Positions 8,771 to 16,274 of a stretch of DNA of 32,174 nucleotides are shown here, piece after piece. Position 1 is the stretch's first letter; each line of letters opens with the position of its first letter. A program made the translations under genes and the position numbers. Under the pieces are notes generated by a model, which was not told where the DNA came from, did no database searches, and saw nothing but the letters and a program-made list of their open reading frames with translations. The stretch comes from Calditrichota bacterium (GTDB lineage Bacteria > Zixibacteria > MSB-5A5 > GN15 > FEB-12), in NCBI GenBank assembly GCA_008501655.1, contig QQUK01000244.1, forward strand, positions 1 to 32,174, in the 5' to 3' direction.

Positions 8771-8815
8771 CTATCAGGTAGTGTCAAGCAGTCACTGCCT
8801 GATAGCTTATCTTTT
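8771..8815 (+). terminator. Stem-loop terminator between convergent genes
   Basis: 13-bp arms at 8771-8783 and 8793-8805 (one G-U pair) with a 9-base loop, followed by CTTATCTTTT. It lies between the end of the 8531 gene and the end of the minus-strand methyltransferase, so it probably stops forward transcription. Arm 2 reaches the end of the reverse gene at 8807. Confidence 0.65.
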
Positions 8816-9400
8816 GAAAATACCATAGGGTATGTACATCGGAACTTTCTTCTGATACTTTCTATAAACATCTCCAAACTGATTGACCAGTTTTCTTTCT
8901 TCTAAGACTGTCCCTACATACAAATAAAGCGTAAAAATGATATTTATTATCAGCCGTTCAATTGTCAGATGCACAAATGCTGACCAAAGCAGTAAATAAC
9001 CGCCAAGATACCAGGGGTGACGTGAGTATTTTAAGATACCTTCAATATTAAATGATATATTGTTGTCTATCTCGTTGAGCTGTGTGATACCAAGAAAAGT
9101 ATTCATATTATATGATTTAGCACCTCTATACATCAAATAAAGACCGAGTGATGTCAGAATAATCGGTATCAATGCTGTTTTTGTTGTCCAGCTGAAAAGA
9201 ATCTCATCAGGAATAGACAGGCCATAGAAATAAATCAGCAGAAAACTGACAATTGAAAACATATTATAAAGGAGCCTGAAATAGCGGAAAGTAGTTTTCA
9301 TCCTCCCCTGGAGATATCTGGTTACAGGTTCAGCAATCAAAAGACTGTGCAGAAAACACCAGATAATCCAAAGTATACTTAAGGTTACATATTCAGTCAT
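8807..9400 (-). CDS. ICMT/NnrU-like integral membrane methyltransferase
   Basis: A 197-residue membrane protein with about five hydrophobic helices. Its C-terminal half has the hallmarks of SAM-dependent membrane methyltransferases of the isoprenylcysteine carboxylmethyltransferase / PEMT / NnrU group: RHPWY at residues 127-131, EERK at 167-170, and then FGDVYRKYQKKVPMYIP. The closing VPMxIP pattern resembles methanethiol S-methyltransferase MddA and NnrU-like proteins, but the substrate cannot be told from sequence. The ATG is fixed by an in-frame stop four codons upstream. No good ribosome binding site is close to it. It is divergent from the antiporter gene, and their upstream regions share about 70 bases. 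Confidence 0.8.
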   Translation of the reverse strand: MTEYVTLSILWIIWCFLHSLLIAEPVTRYLQGRMKTTFRYFRLLYNMFSIVSFLLIYFYGLSIPDEILFSWTTKTALIPIILTSLGLYLMYRGAKSYNMNTFLGITQLNEIDNNISFNIEGILKYSRHPWYLGGYLLLWSAFVHLTIERLIINIIFTLYLYVGTVLEERKLVNQFGDVYRKYQKKVPMYIPYGIFKR

Positions 9401-9430
9401 TTCAGTCGATTAAACTCCATCCGATTTTCT

Positions 9431-9459
9431 TTGACAAATATAGAGAAAATACGTACTCT
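9431..9459 (+). promoter_or_regulatory. Putative promoter giving a near-leaderless antiporter mRNA
   Basis: TTGACA at 9431-9436, 17-bp spacer, TACTCT at 9454-9459 (3 of 6). Transcription would begin near 9466, only about 5 bases before the antiporter ATG at 9471. No Shine-Dalgarno site precedes that ATG, which fits a near-leaderless message. Confidence 0.4.
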
Positions 9460-9470
9460 ATGCCACATAT

Positions 9471-10673
9471 ATGGCGCACCAGAGAGAAAAATATAAAATT
9501 ACCCCGGGTATATATGTAATGTTTATACTGACAGTTTTTTGCTGTCTGCCCGGTTTCTATAATGGTTTTATTCATGGGGAGTTAAGTCCGATAATCGGTG
9601 TGTTGTTTTACGGTATTGCTATTTTCGCGGCTGCCTTTATGCTTTCATGGGCTGCCGAAGTTGTTCAGATAGATATTTCCGAATCTTTAGCGGTAGCTAT
9701 TTTAGCGTTGCTGGCCGTACTGCCTGAGTATGCAGTTGATTTTGTGTTTACCTGGGATGCCCCTTATTCAGCTGAATCGCATCATTATGCAGTGGCAAAC
9801 ATGACCGGAGCAAACCGATTACTGGTCGGTCTCGGCTGGCCGTTTATCCTCTTTTTGTATGTCTTTTTTAAACGGAAAAAAGAGATTGTCTTAAACAAGA
9901 TTCAGCATGTGGAACTGTTCTATCTCTTGTTAGCTTCTTTATATTCAATTACTATCCCTCTGAAAAATGAACTCAATCTGATTGATACCGTGATATTGGT
10001 AACATTATTCGGTATGTATACCAGAAGAGCAGCACAGATGGAGACAGAAGAGCCTGAAATGGTCGGTCCGCCGAAATTTGTCGCAAATATGGAGAATCTT
10101 CCGAGAAGAATATTCACCGCTCTCATGTTCCTGTTCTCCGGTGCAGTTATCTTTTATGTCGCTGAACCGTTTACGGAATCGATGATACATTTGGGGGAAG
10201 CATACAATTTTGATAAATTCCTTCTTGTGCAGTGGGTGGCACCGATTGCTTCGGAATCACCGGAGTTTATTATTGCGGCAACCTGGACGATGCGCGGAGC
10301 TGCCAATTCAGCTATCAAAGCACTCATATCTTCCAAAGTGAACCAATGGACGCTGCTGATTGGTACGATACCGCTTGTTTATGCAATCTCCGGCGGTGCG
10401 ATTGTACCGTTTGAGCTTGATACCCTACAGCATAATGAAATTCTGTTAACAGCAGCACAATCTCTGTTTGCAGTACTGATTCTCTTTAATCTGAGATTTT
10501 CAAAACTTGAGGGTACGGTGCTACTTGTTCTGTTCTTAGCTCAGATGATTTTCGAATCTATCAGGTGGGAAATGATAATAGTCTATTTTGTTCTGGCAGT
10601 TGTTTTTATTATCATTAATCGTTCGCATATCATCCCATCTGCAAAGTTCGCATTAAACTTCCGTAAAAAATAA
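9471..10673 (+). CDS. Sodium/calcium exchanger (CaCA superfamily) cation antiporter
   Basis: A 400-residue membrane protein with about 10-11 hydrophobic helices. Two inverted alpha-repeat-like regions mark it as a CaCA-type antiporter. The first is SESLAVAILALLAVLPEYAVD with Glu86, followed by ANMTGANRLL. The second is APIASESPEFIIAATW with Glu265, followed by SSKVNQWTLLIGTIPLVYAI. In characterised exchangers these Glu and Asn/Ser residues line the cation site. The usual Gly-Thr-Ser before the first Pro-Glu is replaced by Ala-Val-Leu, so ion specificity (Ca, Na, K or H) is open. The two halves are joined by an acidic loop near residues 188-205. The gene stands alone, divergent from the methyltransferase gene. 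Confidence 0.85.
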   Translation: MAHQREKYKITPGIYVMFILTVFCCLPGFYNGFIHGELSPIIGVLFYGIAIFAAAFMLSWAAEVVQIDISESLAVAILALLAVLPEYAVDFVFTWDAPYSAESHHYAVANMTGANRLLVGLGWPFILFLYVFFKRKKEIVLNKIQHVELFYLLLASLYSITIPLKNELNLIDTVILVTLFGMYTRRAAQMETEEPEMVGPPKFVANMENLPRRIFTALMFLFSGAVIFYVAEPFTESMIHLGEAYNFDKFLLVQWVAPIASESPEFIIAATWTMRGAANSAIKALISSKVNQWTLLIGTIPLVYAISGGAIVPFELDTLQHNEILLTAAQSLFAVLILFNLRFSKLEGTVLLVLFLAQMIFESIRWEMIIVYFVLAVVFIIINRSHIIPSAKFALNFRKK

Positions 10674-10701
10674 AAAACGCCGGAACTAAAAGTTCAGGCG
10701 T
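10672..10701 (-). terminator. Rho-independent terminator of the PhoU-like gene
   Basis: Arms 10677-10686 and 10692-10701 (10 bp, one mismatch) with a 5-base loop. On the minus strand the hairpin is followed by TTTTTTATTTTTT. The T tract lies opposite the A-rich lysine codons at the end of the antiporter gene. Confidence 0.75.
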
Positions 10702-10733
10702 CTCTAAATCAGGAATATTATTCCTCTATCTGA

Positions 10734-11411
10734 TTACTTTTTCTTTTTCTTCTCTCTGAACCCGATTCTGGGGAATGGGTTAACAATAGAACTTGCGATA
10801 TTTGTCAGATGGGCGTTTATCCGTTTCAGATAGCGGGCATACATAGCAAGAGCAACTGAGTCAGATCGGGTAAGGGTCGTGTCTTTGGTGGTAATCATTC
10901 CTTTAACTATTTTATCAGAGAGTTCAGCTATTTCTTCTTCCATTTTGAGAATTTTACGGGCATCGGTTTTCTTTTGAGTTTTGAGAACCTGGATAACCAG
11001 AGGGAAATGTTGTTCAATTGCATCTTCAATTTTACAAAGGTCATCTTCGAACATGCCGCCTTTGAGTTTTTTCTCGTGGATTGAGGCAAGTTCCGCCATA
11101 TTTTTTGTATAGTCGCCGATTCGTTCAACATCAATAACAATAGAAACCAAAGCCAGCCCCGGTACCAGATTCTGGGTACCGGCGATTGTCAAATGGGTAA
11201 GAACATTACGCCGTACTTCACGTTCAAATTTGTTTACTTTCCGGTCAAGCTGTTTGATATCAAAAGGAAGTTCATATGAATCTGAGTCACGCAAGGTAGT
11301 CTTGGAAGCTGCGTACATTTTGAGGTCATATTCGAGCATAGTCAATGCTGTTTCAAATGCGTTATCCAGGAGGTTCTCTGAACCGAATAATTCTTTAAAT
11401 TTATTGAACAT
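10734..11411 (-). CDS. PhoU-like protein, partner of Na/phosphate symporter
   Basis: A 225-residue, largely alpha-helical cytoplasmic protein. The first PhoU metal-binding motif is intact: IVIDVERIGDYTKNMAEL with Glu96 and Asp100. The second repeat reads YLKRINAHLTNIASSI, where the usual Glu and Asp (YLERIxDH) are Lys196 and Ala200, so its metal site looks lost. The C-terminus is a run of basic residues (REKKKKK). It lies 14 bases downstream of the Na/Pi symporter gene in the same operon. A role in limiting symporter-driven phosphate uptake is likely, by analogy with the PhoU domain fused to many NptA proteins. It is not beside a Pst system here. Confidence 0.88.
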   Translation of the reverse strand: MFNKFKELFGSENLLDNAFETALTMLEYDLKMYAASKTTLRDSDSYELPFDIKQLDRKVNKFEREVRRNVLTHLTIAGTQNLVPGLALVSIVIDVERIGDYTKNMAELASIHEKKLKGGMFEDDLCKIEDAIEQHFPLVIQVLKTQKKTDARKILKMEEEIAELSDKIVKGMITTKDTTLTRSDSVALAMYARYLKRINAHLTNIASSIVNPFPRIGFREKKKKK

Positions 11412-11425
11412 AATTGATCTCCGTT

Positions 11426-12547
11426 TTATTTATATATATAAATTACGATAGCCGGAATAACAAAAAATACAACTACTATATAGATTATCGGATAAAATTT
11501 TGATTTTTGAGCAAGTATTGCCATCTTTTTTGCCATTGTAATAGGTATTTTTTTCAAAGGCCAAAATATAGCTATTCCAAATATATTAAATAAAAGATGA
11601 GCAAATGCCACCGTTACAGCGGCATGGGAACCGGTTACAAACGATGCTAAAAAGGCTGTAATGGTAGTACCAATATTGGCCCCGAGTAAATAAGGAAACA
11701 CCTGAGAAATTGTAATCACACCAGCACCTATCAATGGAATGACCAGAGAAGTTGTAATTGATGAAGATTGAACGAAAACTGTCAGGATGATACCGAGAAT
11801 GAATCCAAGTACCGGAGTACGGAAGATATATCTTTGGAAGAATTTTTCAACCTTAGAAAGTACAAGCGATTTGAGAACTTTTACTATGAAGAAAAGAGCA
11901 CAGAATAAAAATAATACCGAAATTATAATACAGATAACTCCATTGTCATTTACAGTATGAATAATCCATTTTGCTGCCGGTTTTGTAATCGCTTTTAGAG
12001 GAGATGTGAACTTCATACCGCCAAAATCGGAAAATATATGTTCGATCATATTAGCGGATTTTGCAATCAGACCAAATGATATTTCAATTGGTAACAATAC
12101 AATAACTGCACATAGATTGAAAAAGTCATGCAACACAGAACCGGTGAAAGCCCTTTTGAATTCTTCACCCCGGGTTATGTGTCCAAGAGAGACAAGCGTG
12201 TTTGTAACCGATGTTCCGATGTTTGCTCCCATAACCATCGGAATCGCTGCTTCAATTGAAAGTACTCCGGAGGCAACTAATCCTACAATAAGAGATGTTG
12301 TAGTTGATGACGATTGTATTAATGCAGTCGTTAATACACCTATCATCAAGCCGATAAATGGATTTGAGGTTGTCTGGAATACCATCTCAGCGAAACCTTT
12401 GCCAAGAAGTTTAAACGAACTCCCAAGCAGGGTTATAGATAAAACAAAAATGTATAATAATGCTAAAAGAAGAAGTATCTTCCCGATTACTTCAAGACGT
12501 TTTGATGCAGCATCCTGCTGCAGAATTAAAGCTGGTTTTTCAGACAT
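11426..12547 (-). CDS. Na+/phosphate cotransporter family protein (NptA/Na_Pi_cotrans)
   Basis: A 373-residue membrane protein with two inverted copies of the Na_Pi_cotrans repeat. Each has a QSSS motif (residues 78-81 and 260-263) followed by GANIGT (107-112 and 289-294), the signature of sodium-driven phosphate transporters such as NptA and SLC34. It lacks the C-terminal PhoU domain found in many bacterial members. That function is supplied by the separate gene just downstream. ATG at 12547 follows AGAGAA, a weak ribosome binding site. A good promoter lies about 40 bases upstream. Some family members transport other anions, so phosphate is the likely but unproven substrate. Confidence 0.92.
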   Translation of the reverse strand: MSEKPALILQQDAASKRLEVIGKILLLLALLYIFVLSITLLGSSFKLLGKGFAEMVFQTTSNPFIGLMIGVLTTALIQSSSTTTSLIVGLVASGVLSIEAAIPMVMGANIGTSVTNTLVSLGHITRGEEFKRAFTGSVLHDFFNLCAVIVLLPIEISFGLIAKSANMIEHIFSDFGGMKFTSPLKAITKPAAKWIIHTVNDNGVICIIISVLFLFCALFFIVKVLKSLVLSKVEKFFQRYIFRTPVLGFILGIILTVFVQSSSITTSLVIPLIGAGVITISQVFPYLLGANIGTTITAFLASFVTGSHAAVTVAFAHLLFNIFGIAIFWPLKKIPITMAKKMAILAQKSKFYPIIYIVVVFFVIPAIVIYIYK

Positions 12548-12586
12548 GTTCTCTATGTAATGTTACAGTTCTATTTGGCTGGGAAA

Positions 12587-12615
12587 AATATATAGAACGA
12601 AAAAAGAGCGGTCAA
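12587..12615 (-). promoter_or_regulatory. Promoter of the Na/Pi symporter-PhoU operon
   Basis: On the minus strand: TTGACC (12615-12610), 17-bp spacer, TATATT (12592-12587); 5 of 6 in both boxes. Start would be near 12580, giving a leader of about 33 bases. The -35 box sits inside the terminator hairpin of the upstream protease gene. No Pho box was recognised. Confidence 0.55.
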
Positions 12616-12626
12616 GTAATCCGCTC
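12600..12626 (-). terminator. Rho-independent terminator downstream of the M16 protease gene
   Basis: GAGCGG / CCGCTC arms at 12606-12611 and 12621-12626 with a 9-base loop. On the minus strand the hairpin is followed by six T (12605-12600). It lies about 255 bases after the protease stop, beyond the tandem repeats, and overlaps the symporter promoter. Confidence 0.6.
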
Positions 12627-12663
12627 TATTTTTTATCAGAATTATTAGTCTATGATATGGAAA

Positions 12664-12686
12664 CTGTCAGGCGGGACGCCTGACAG
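12664..12686. repeat. Palindromic repeat CTGTCAGGCG-GGA-CGCCTGACAG
   Basis: Perfect 10-bp arms (12664-12673, 12677-12686) and a 3-base loop. A near-identical palindrome with a different loop (TCT) occurs at 18946-18966, so it is a dispersed intergenic element. No T tract follows, so it is not a standard terminator. Confidence 0.85.
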
Positions 12687-12687
12687 C

Positions 12688-12885
12688 ACAATAATGTGAA
12701 TTACTACCCATGTGGATTATGAGTCTTCAGACTAAAAAAACACCTTCTGAATCTGAAGATTCAGAAGGCACTTGTATAATAATGTGAATAACTACCTATG
12801 TGGATTTTGAGTCTTCAGACTCAAAAACAACTTTATGAACCTGAAGATTCAGAAGGCACTTGTACAATCAATGTGGATAACTATT
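12688..12885. repeat. 88-bp tandem repeat, two copies plus a partial third
   Basis: Copy A is 12688-12775 and copy B 12776-12863, exactly 88 bases each and similar throughout. A third partial copy runs from 12864 to about 12885 and covers the stop codon of the protease gene. Copy A contains a perfect 11-bp hairpin (12743-12753 with 12758-12768, TGAA loop). Copy B has a palindromic GAGTCTTCAGACTC, and its long hairpin is decayed by several substitutions. The whole 12548-12880 interval has no gene: it holds this repeat, the palindrome at 12664, the terminator and the symporter promoter. Confidence 0.9.
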
Positions 12886-15616
12886 CCAGTTTTTTACCGG
12901 CAGTAGTGATAACGTAATTATCGGTTTTAAAATACTTCGAAGTGACCCGCCGAATGTCTTCAATAGATATATCTGCTAACTGGGAAAGATATTCCGCATC
13001 ATAGTTTAACGGATAACCGTAAAATTCATTTAAACCCAAATAATATGCCTGATTTATAGAGGACAGCTTTGCTGACATCAACCGTCCCCAGGTCTGGTTT
13101 TTTGCTTTGTTTAATTCCTCAGTTTTGGGTCCATCGAGTTTCAATTTATCAATTTCCAAAAGAATACCTTCAACGGCTGTTTTGTAATTTTCAGCTCCTG
13201 TTCCGATAACTGCATAGTTCACACCAAATTCTTTGTCAAAACGGACACCGGCACCGACAGAATAAGCAAGTCCCTGTTTTTCCCGTAAATTAAGATACAG
13301 GCGATTGGATAGGATAGCTGATGCGATTGATATAGCCGATGCATCTTTGTCGGTTGCTCCCGGCATTGATGAACCGATGTAGATTTGAATCTGTTCTTTA
13401 TCAAGCTCAGTGTGAGCATCTTTGGTTTCAAAATTTGGTTCCGGTATTTGTGGTGAATTATATTCTGCAGGTAATGATTGCAATCTGCCAAATCTTTCGG
13501 CCGCCCAGGATTGAACTTCCTTAATCGGTTTGTTTGTAGTTATCGAAAGAATCATATTTGCCGGGTTGTAGAAATTTTTATGATATGTTTTGAGATCATC
13601 GACGGTAATCATTGCTATTGACTGTGATGTACCCATTATAGGATTGGCAAATTTATTATTGGAAAATAATGTTTCATAAAATAGATTCCGGGCGACTTTA
13701 CCCGGATTTGCAGCGTTGCGTCCAAGAACTCCAAGCATCGAGTTACGGATATTTTCAACTTCATCCGATTCAAAAGAAGGATACAGGATCATATCAGCAA
13801 AAAGGTTAAATCCTTTTTGGGCATATTCATCAATTGTTTCAAATTTCATAAACGAATAAGAGCGGGATGTATAACGGTCATCGTAGGGTATCCAGGGATT
13901 ATCATAGAGAGTAACGTTAGCGCCGATTTTAGTCAGGTCCCGGCTGAGTTCGGCAGCATCTCTGGTGTAGGTCCCTTTTTCGATACATCGATTGACAAAA
14001 TCAGTAATACCGGCTTTGCCGTCCGGTTCGTTGACGGTTCTGTTTTTACCGATGACGTTGAGAGCAAATACTCTTGAGGTCGGATTCTGCTTGATTATCA
14101 AAGTCAATCCGTTGTCGAATACTTCCCGGTGATATTCAGCCTTATCTTCGATAGTAAACGAAACCGAATCTGTAGAAGGATAGGTTAGTGGAACAGGAGA
14201 ATACATCGTATCGGTAAATGTCGCTGTATCAAAGAATGTAGTAATCATTTCCTCGTCCATCTCATAGGGGATGTACGGAGTTTCTCCTTCTGATACAGGT
14301 CTCACTGTTGTCGTAATATAATTCGGATTGGAGAGCCAGCGTGAGGCAGCAGCTTTTGCATCATCCCAGGTGACAGAATCAAGACGCTCCGGATAGCTTT
14401 GTACAAAATCATAACCGGCAGTCATCATCATCGGACCGATCATAAAACCTAAGTAGTGTAACTTTTCTGCATTATATATATTTTCCGCTTTTACCGATGT
14501 TTTAATACCGGCGACAGATTCAGCATCTGCATTAAATTCTGCAGCTGTTGTAAAAAAGCTTTCGATAACTTCATTGATTTTATCTTTGTTTTCCGGATTA
14601 CTTGTGATTACAGAAATTCCAATACGGGAAAATTCCGGATATGTCTCAAGTCCTATAGAAACATCGGAAGCAAGTGGTTCAGCACCTGATTTAAGGGCTT
14701 TTTTCAGAGGGGAGATATCATCAAGACCATAATACATACAGAGCAGATCAATAGGGAGATAATCACTTGTGTTAAAATGTGGAGCTTCGATTGAGTAATT
14801 GATATACGTGGATGTAACATTTGCAACGGTATCGTAACGATATTGCCCTTTTAAAGCGGTATATTCTGAAAGTTGGTTTTCATTTCTAACAGAATCACTG
14901 GTTATCACAGAACCGAAAATATTTTCAACTTTGTTTTTCATTTCATCGGTTTTAAAATCACCAATAATAAGTGTTATCATGTTCTCAGGCTGGTAATATT
15001 TCCGCCAATACTGAACAATTGTTTTTCTCGGAATATTTTCAATAAATGGCTTATAACCCAAAACCGGGCGATTATAATCGGTACCTGCGTAAGCTTTTTC
15101 AGTAAAAAATTTATCAGCAGCAAACCCGGGGGAGTCTTTGTCCCGGTTGATTTCTTCGATGACGACTTTCCGTTCTTTAGGCAATTCTTCTTCGGGAATC
15201 AGCGAGTTAAACAGCATATCAGCCTGAACGGTCATGCCATAGTCGATATACTGTTTGGGGAGGAGTACCAGATAAGCGGTCATATCTTTTCGGGTAAAAG
15301 CATTTATATATCCGCCTAAATCCCTGATTGAACCGTCGATCTCCTCGCGGGTTTTATTCGATGTACCGTCAAAAAGCAAATGCTCTAAAAAATGAGTAAT
15401 CCCGTTTTCATATTCGGACTCATATTTGCTCCCTGATTTAACAAATACCATCGAGGTTACCATAGGTGAACCATGGTTTTCCTTGAGAATAACGGTCATT
15501 CCGTTATCGAGAGTATAGACTGTTTCCTGAGATTGGGAAATCTGAGGAAGACAAACAAGCATTGTTATGAAAAAAAGTGCAGAAAATAAGCGTTTATACG
15601 GATTAGTGAAATTCAT
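12881..15616 (-). CDS. Secreted M16 family zinc metalloprotease (two M16 units)
   Basis: A 911-residue protein with an N-terminal signal peptide (about 1-30, ending SQSQ). The first M16 unit has the inverted zinc motif HFLEH (residues 75-79) and the distal Glu at 154 or 155 in VVIEEINRDKDSP, so it should be active. The second unit, from about residue 495, has DFVNR where the motif would be and is catalytically dead. The C-terminal REKQGLAYSVGAG at about 777-790 is the usual substrate-binding Arg/Tyr region. Such one-chain proteins fold into a clam-shaped peptidase that degrades peptides in the periplasm. An AGGAG ribosome binding site precedes the ATG by about 8 bases. It is transcribed away from the 15757 gene. 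Confidence 0.93.
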   Translation of the reverse strand: MNFTNPYKRLFSALFFITMLVCLPQISQSQETVYTLDNGMTVILKENHGSPMVTSMVFVKSGSKYESEYENGITHFLEHLLFDGTSNKTREEIDGSIRDLGGYINAFTRKDMTAYLVLLPKQYIDYGMTVQADMLFNSLIPEEELPKERKVVIEEINRDKDSPGFAADKFFTEKAYAGTDYNRPVLGYKPFIENIPRKTIVQYWRKYYQPENMITLIIGDFKTDEMKNKVENIFGSVITSDSVRNENQLSEYTALKGQYRYDTVANVTSTYINYSIEAPHFNTSDYLPIDLLCMYYGLDDISPLKKALKSGAEPLASDVSIGLETYPEFSRIGISVITSNPENKDKINEVIESFFTTAAEFNADAESVAGIKTSVKAENIYNAEKLHYLGFMIGPMMMTAGYDFVQSYPERLDSVTWDDAKAAASRWLSNPNYITTTVRPVSEGETPYIPYEMDEEMITTFFDTATFTDTMYSPVPLTYPSTDSVSFTIEDKAEYHREVFDNGLTLIIKQNPTSRVFALNVIGKNRTVNEPDGKAGITDFVNRCIEKGTYTRDAAELSRDLTKIGANVTLYDNPWIPYDDRYTSRSYSFMKFETIDEYAQKGFNLFADMILYPSFESDEVENIRNSMLGVLGRNAANPGKVARNLFYETLFSNNKFANPIMGTSQSIAMITVDDLKTYHKNFYNPANMILSITTNKPIKEVQSWAAERFGRLQSLPAEYNSPQIPEPNFETKDAHTELDKEQIQIYIGSSMPGATDKDASAISIASAILSNRLYLNLREKQGLAYSVGAGVRFDKEFGVNYAVIGTGAENYKTAVEGILLEIDKLKLDGPKTEELNKAKNQTWGRLMSAKLSSINQAYYLGLNEFYGYPLNYDAEYLSQLADISIEDIRRVTSKYFKTDNYVITTAGKKLE

Positions 15617-15667
15617 ATAATATTCTCCTGATCTATATCTGTAATATATTTTTTAACGTTATGTCCG

Positions 15668-15701
15668 ATTATAAGTTAGTACGCTAAAGCAAGGTTGTCA
15701 A
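15668..15701 (-). promoter_or_regulatory. Putative promoter region of the M16 protease gene
   Basis: On the minus strand, TTGACA at 15701-15696. Two possible -10 boxes: TAACTT (15678-15673) at the ideal 17-bp spacing but only 3 of 6, or a perfect TATAAT (15673-15668) at a long 22-bp spacing. Either leaves a leader of about 45 bases. It lies back to back with the promoter at 15718. Confidence 0.4.
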
Positions 15702-15717
15702 TCGACCAATTAATGAA

Positions 15718-15745
15718 TTGACTAAAAAATAGAAAAGCCTATATT
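15718..15745 (+). promoter_or_regulatory. Putative promoter giving a near-leaderless mRNA for the 15757 gene
   Basis: TTGACT (15718-15723), 16-bp spacer, TATATT (15740-15745); 5 of 6 in both boxes. Transcription would start near 15752, about 5 bases before the ATG at 15757. No Shine-Dalgarno sequence precedes the ATG. Confidence 0.5.
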
Positions 15746-15756
15746 GTTTTCTGACC

Positions 15757-16197
15757 ATGAAAAAGATATTGAAAAACACAATTAAATCAGTCCGAATTAT
15801 CTTAGTATTTCTGGTGATGGTTTCACTCTGCTCGGACGGTATATTTGCCGCTCAGCGATTAATTGATAACTGTGAAGAGTTTGACCAAATCGATACCGGT
15901 CAGTTAGATGAATCGCAACTTCGTCAGGGACCACCCGATCCGGATCAACTTCCGGAAAATATGGCAAACTCCGGTTCTCCCAATACTGAGCAGTATGCTT
16001 ATAATAGCGGACGTATCATTCTCAAAGTTGATAATTCTGAGTCTAATCAGAGATACTTTCAGAAAGATCGGCTCAGTGCCTGTTCAAAATCGACTCATTC
16101 TGTTAAATCTGATATTGTAGCTACAACAGCAATGGTGAATTCTGATCTTGGACAGCAATTTACGCTGGTTGGTGCCAAACCATCCGGTACCAGTTAA
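15757..16197 (+). CDS. Secreted protein of unknown function
   Basis: A 146-residue protein that I do not recognise. Residues 1-31 are a signal peptide with a basic start (MKKILKNTIKSVR), a hydrophobic core and a cleavage site after DGIFA. The mature protein begins with an acidic, Gln- and Pro-rich stretch (about 35-70), with no obvious fold, no membrane segment and two cysteines (one near each end). The gene has no ribosome binding site but a good promoter very close to the ATG. It is divergent from the M16 protease and upstream of secD. The 77-base gap to secD has no terminator that I can see. Confidence 0.65.
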   Translation: MKKILKNTIKSVRIILVFLVMVSLCSDGIFAAQRLIDNCEEFDQIDTGQLDESQLRQGPPDPDQLPENMANSGSPNTEQYAYNSGRIILKVDNSESNQRYFQKDRLSACSKSTHSVKSDIVATTAMVNSDLGQQFTLVGAKPSGTS

Positions 16198-16274
16198 TAT
16201 TCATCTTTTTATTTCTAAATTTAAATCAACGAAAAACTTAATCAATAAATATATAACTTTTTGAAAGGACTATT

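Noticed and set aside
12006..12560. Open frame of 184 codons on the plus strand
   Set aside because: It is opposite the Na/Pi symporter gene, whose paired QSSS and GANIGT motifs prove the minus-strand frame.
12688..12885. CRISPR array
   Set aside because: The repeat unit is 88 bases with only two and a bit copies and no variable spacers; no cas genes are present.
14873..15319. Open frame of 148 codons on the plus strand inside the M16 gene
   Set aside because: The minus-strand frame carries the protease zinc motif and domain; the plus frame shows no family feature.
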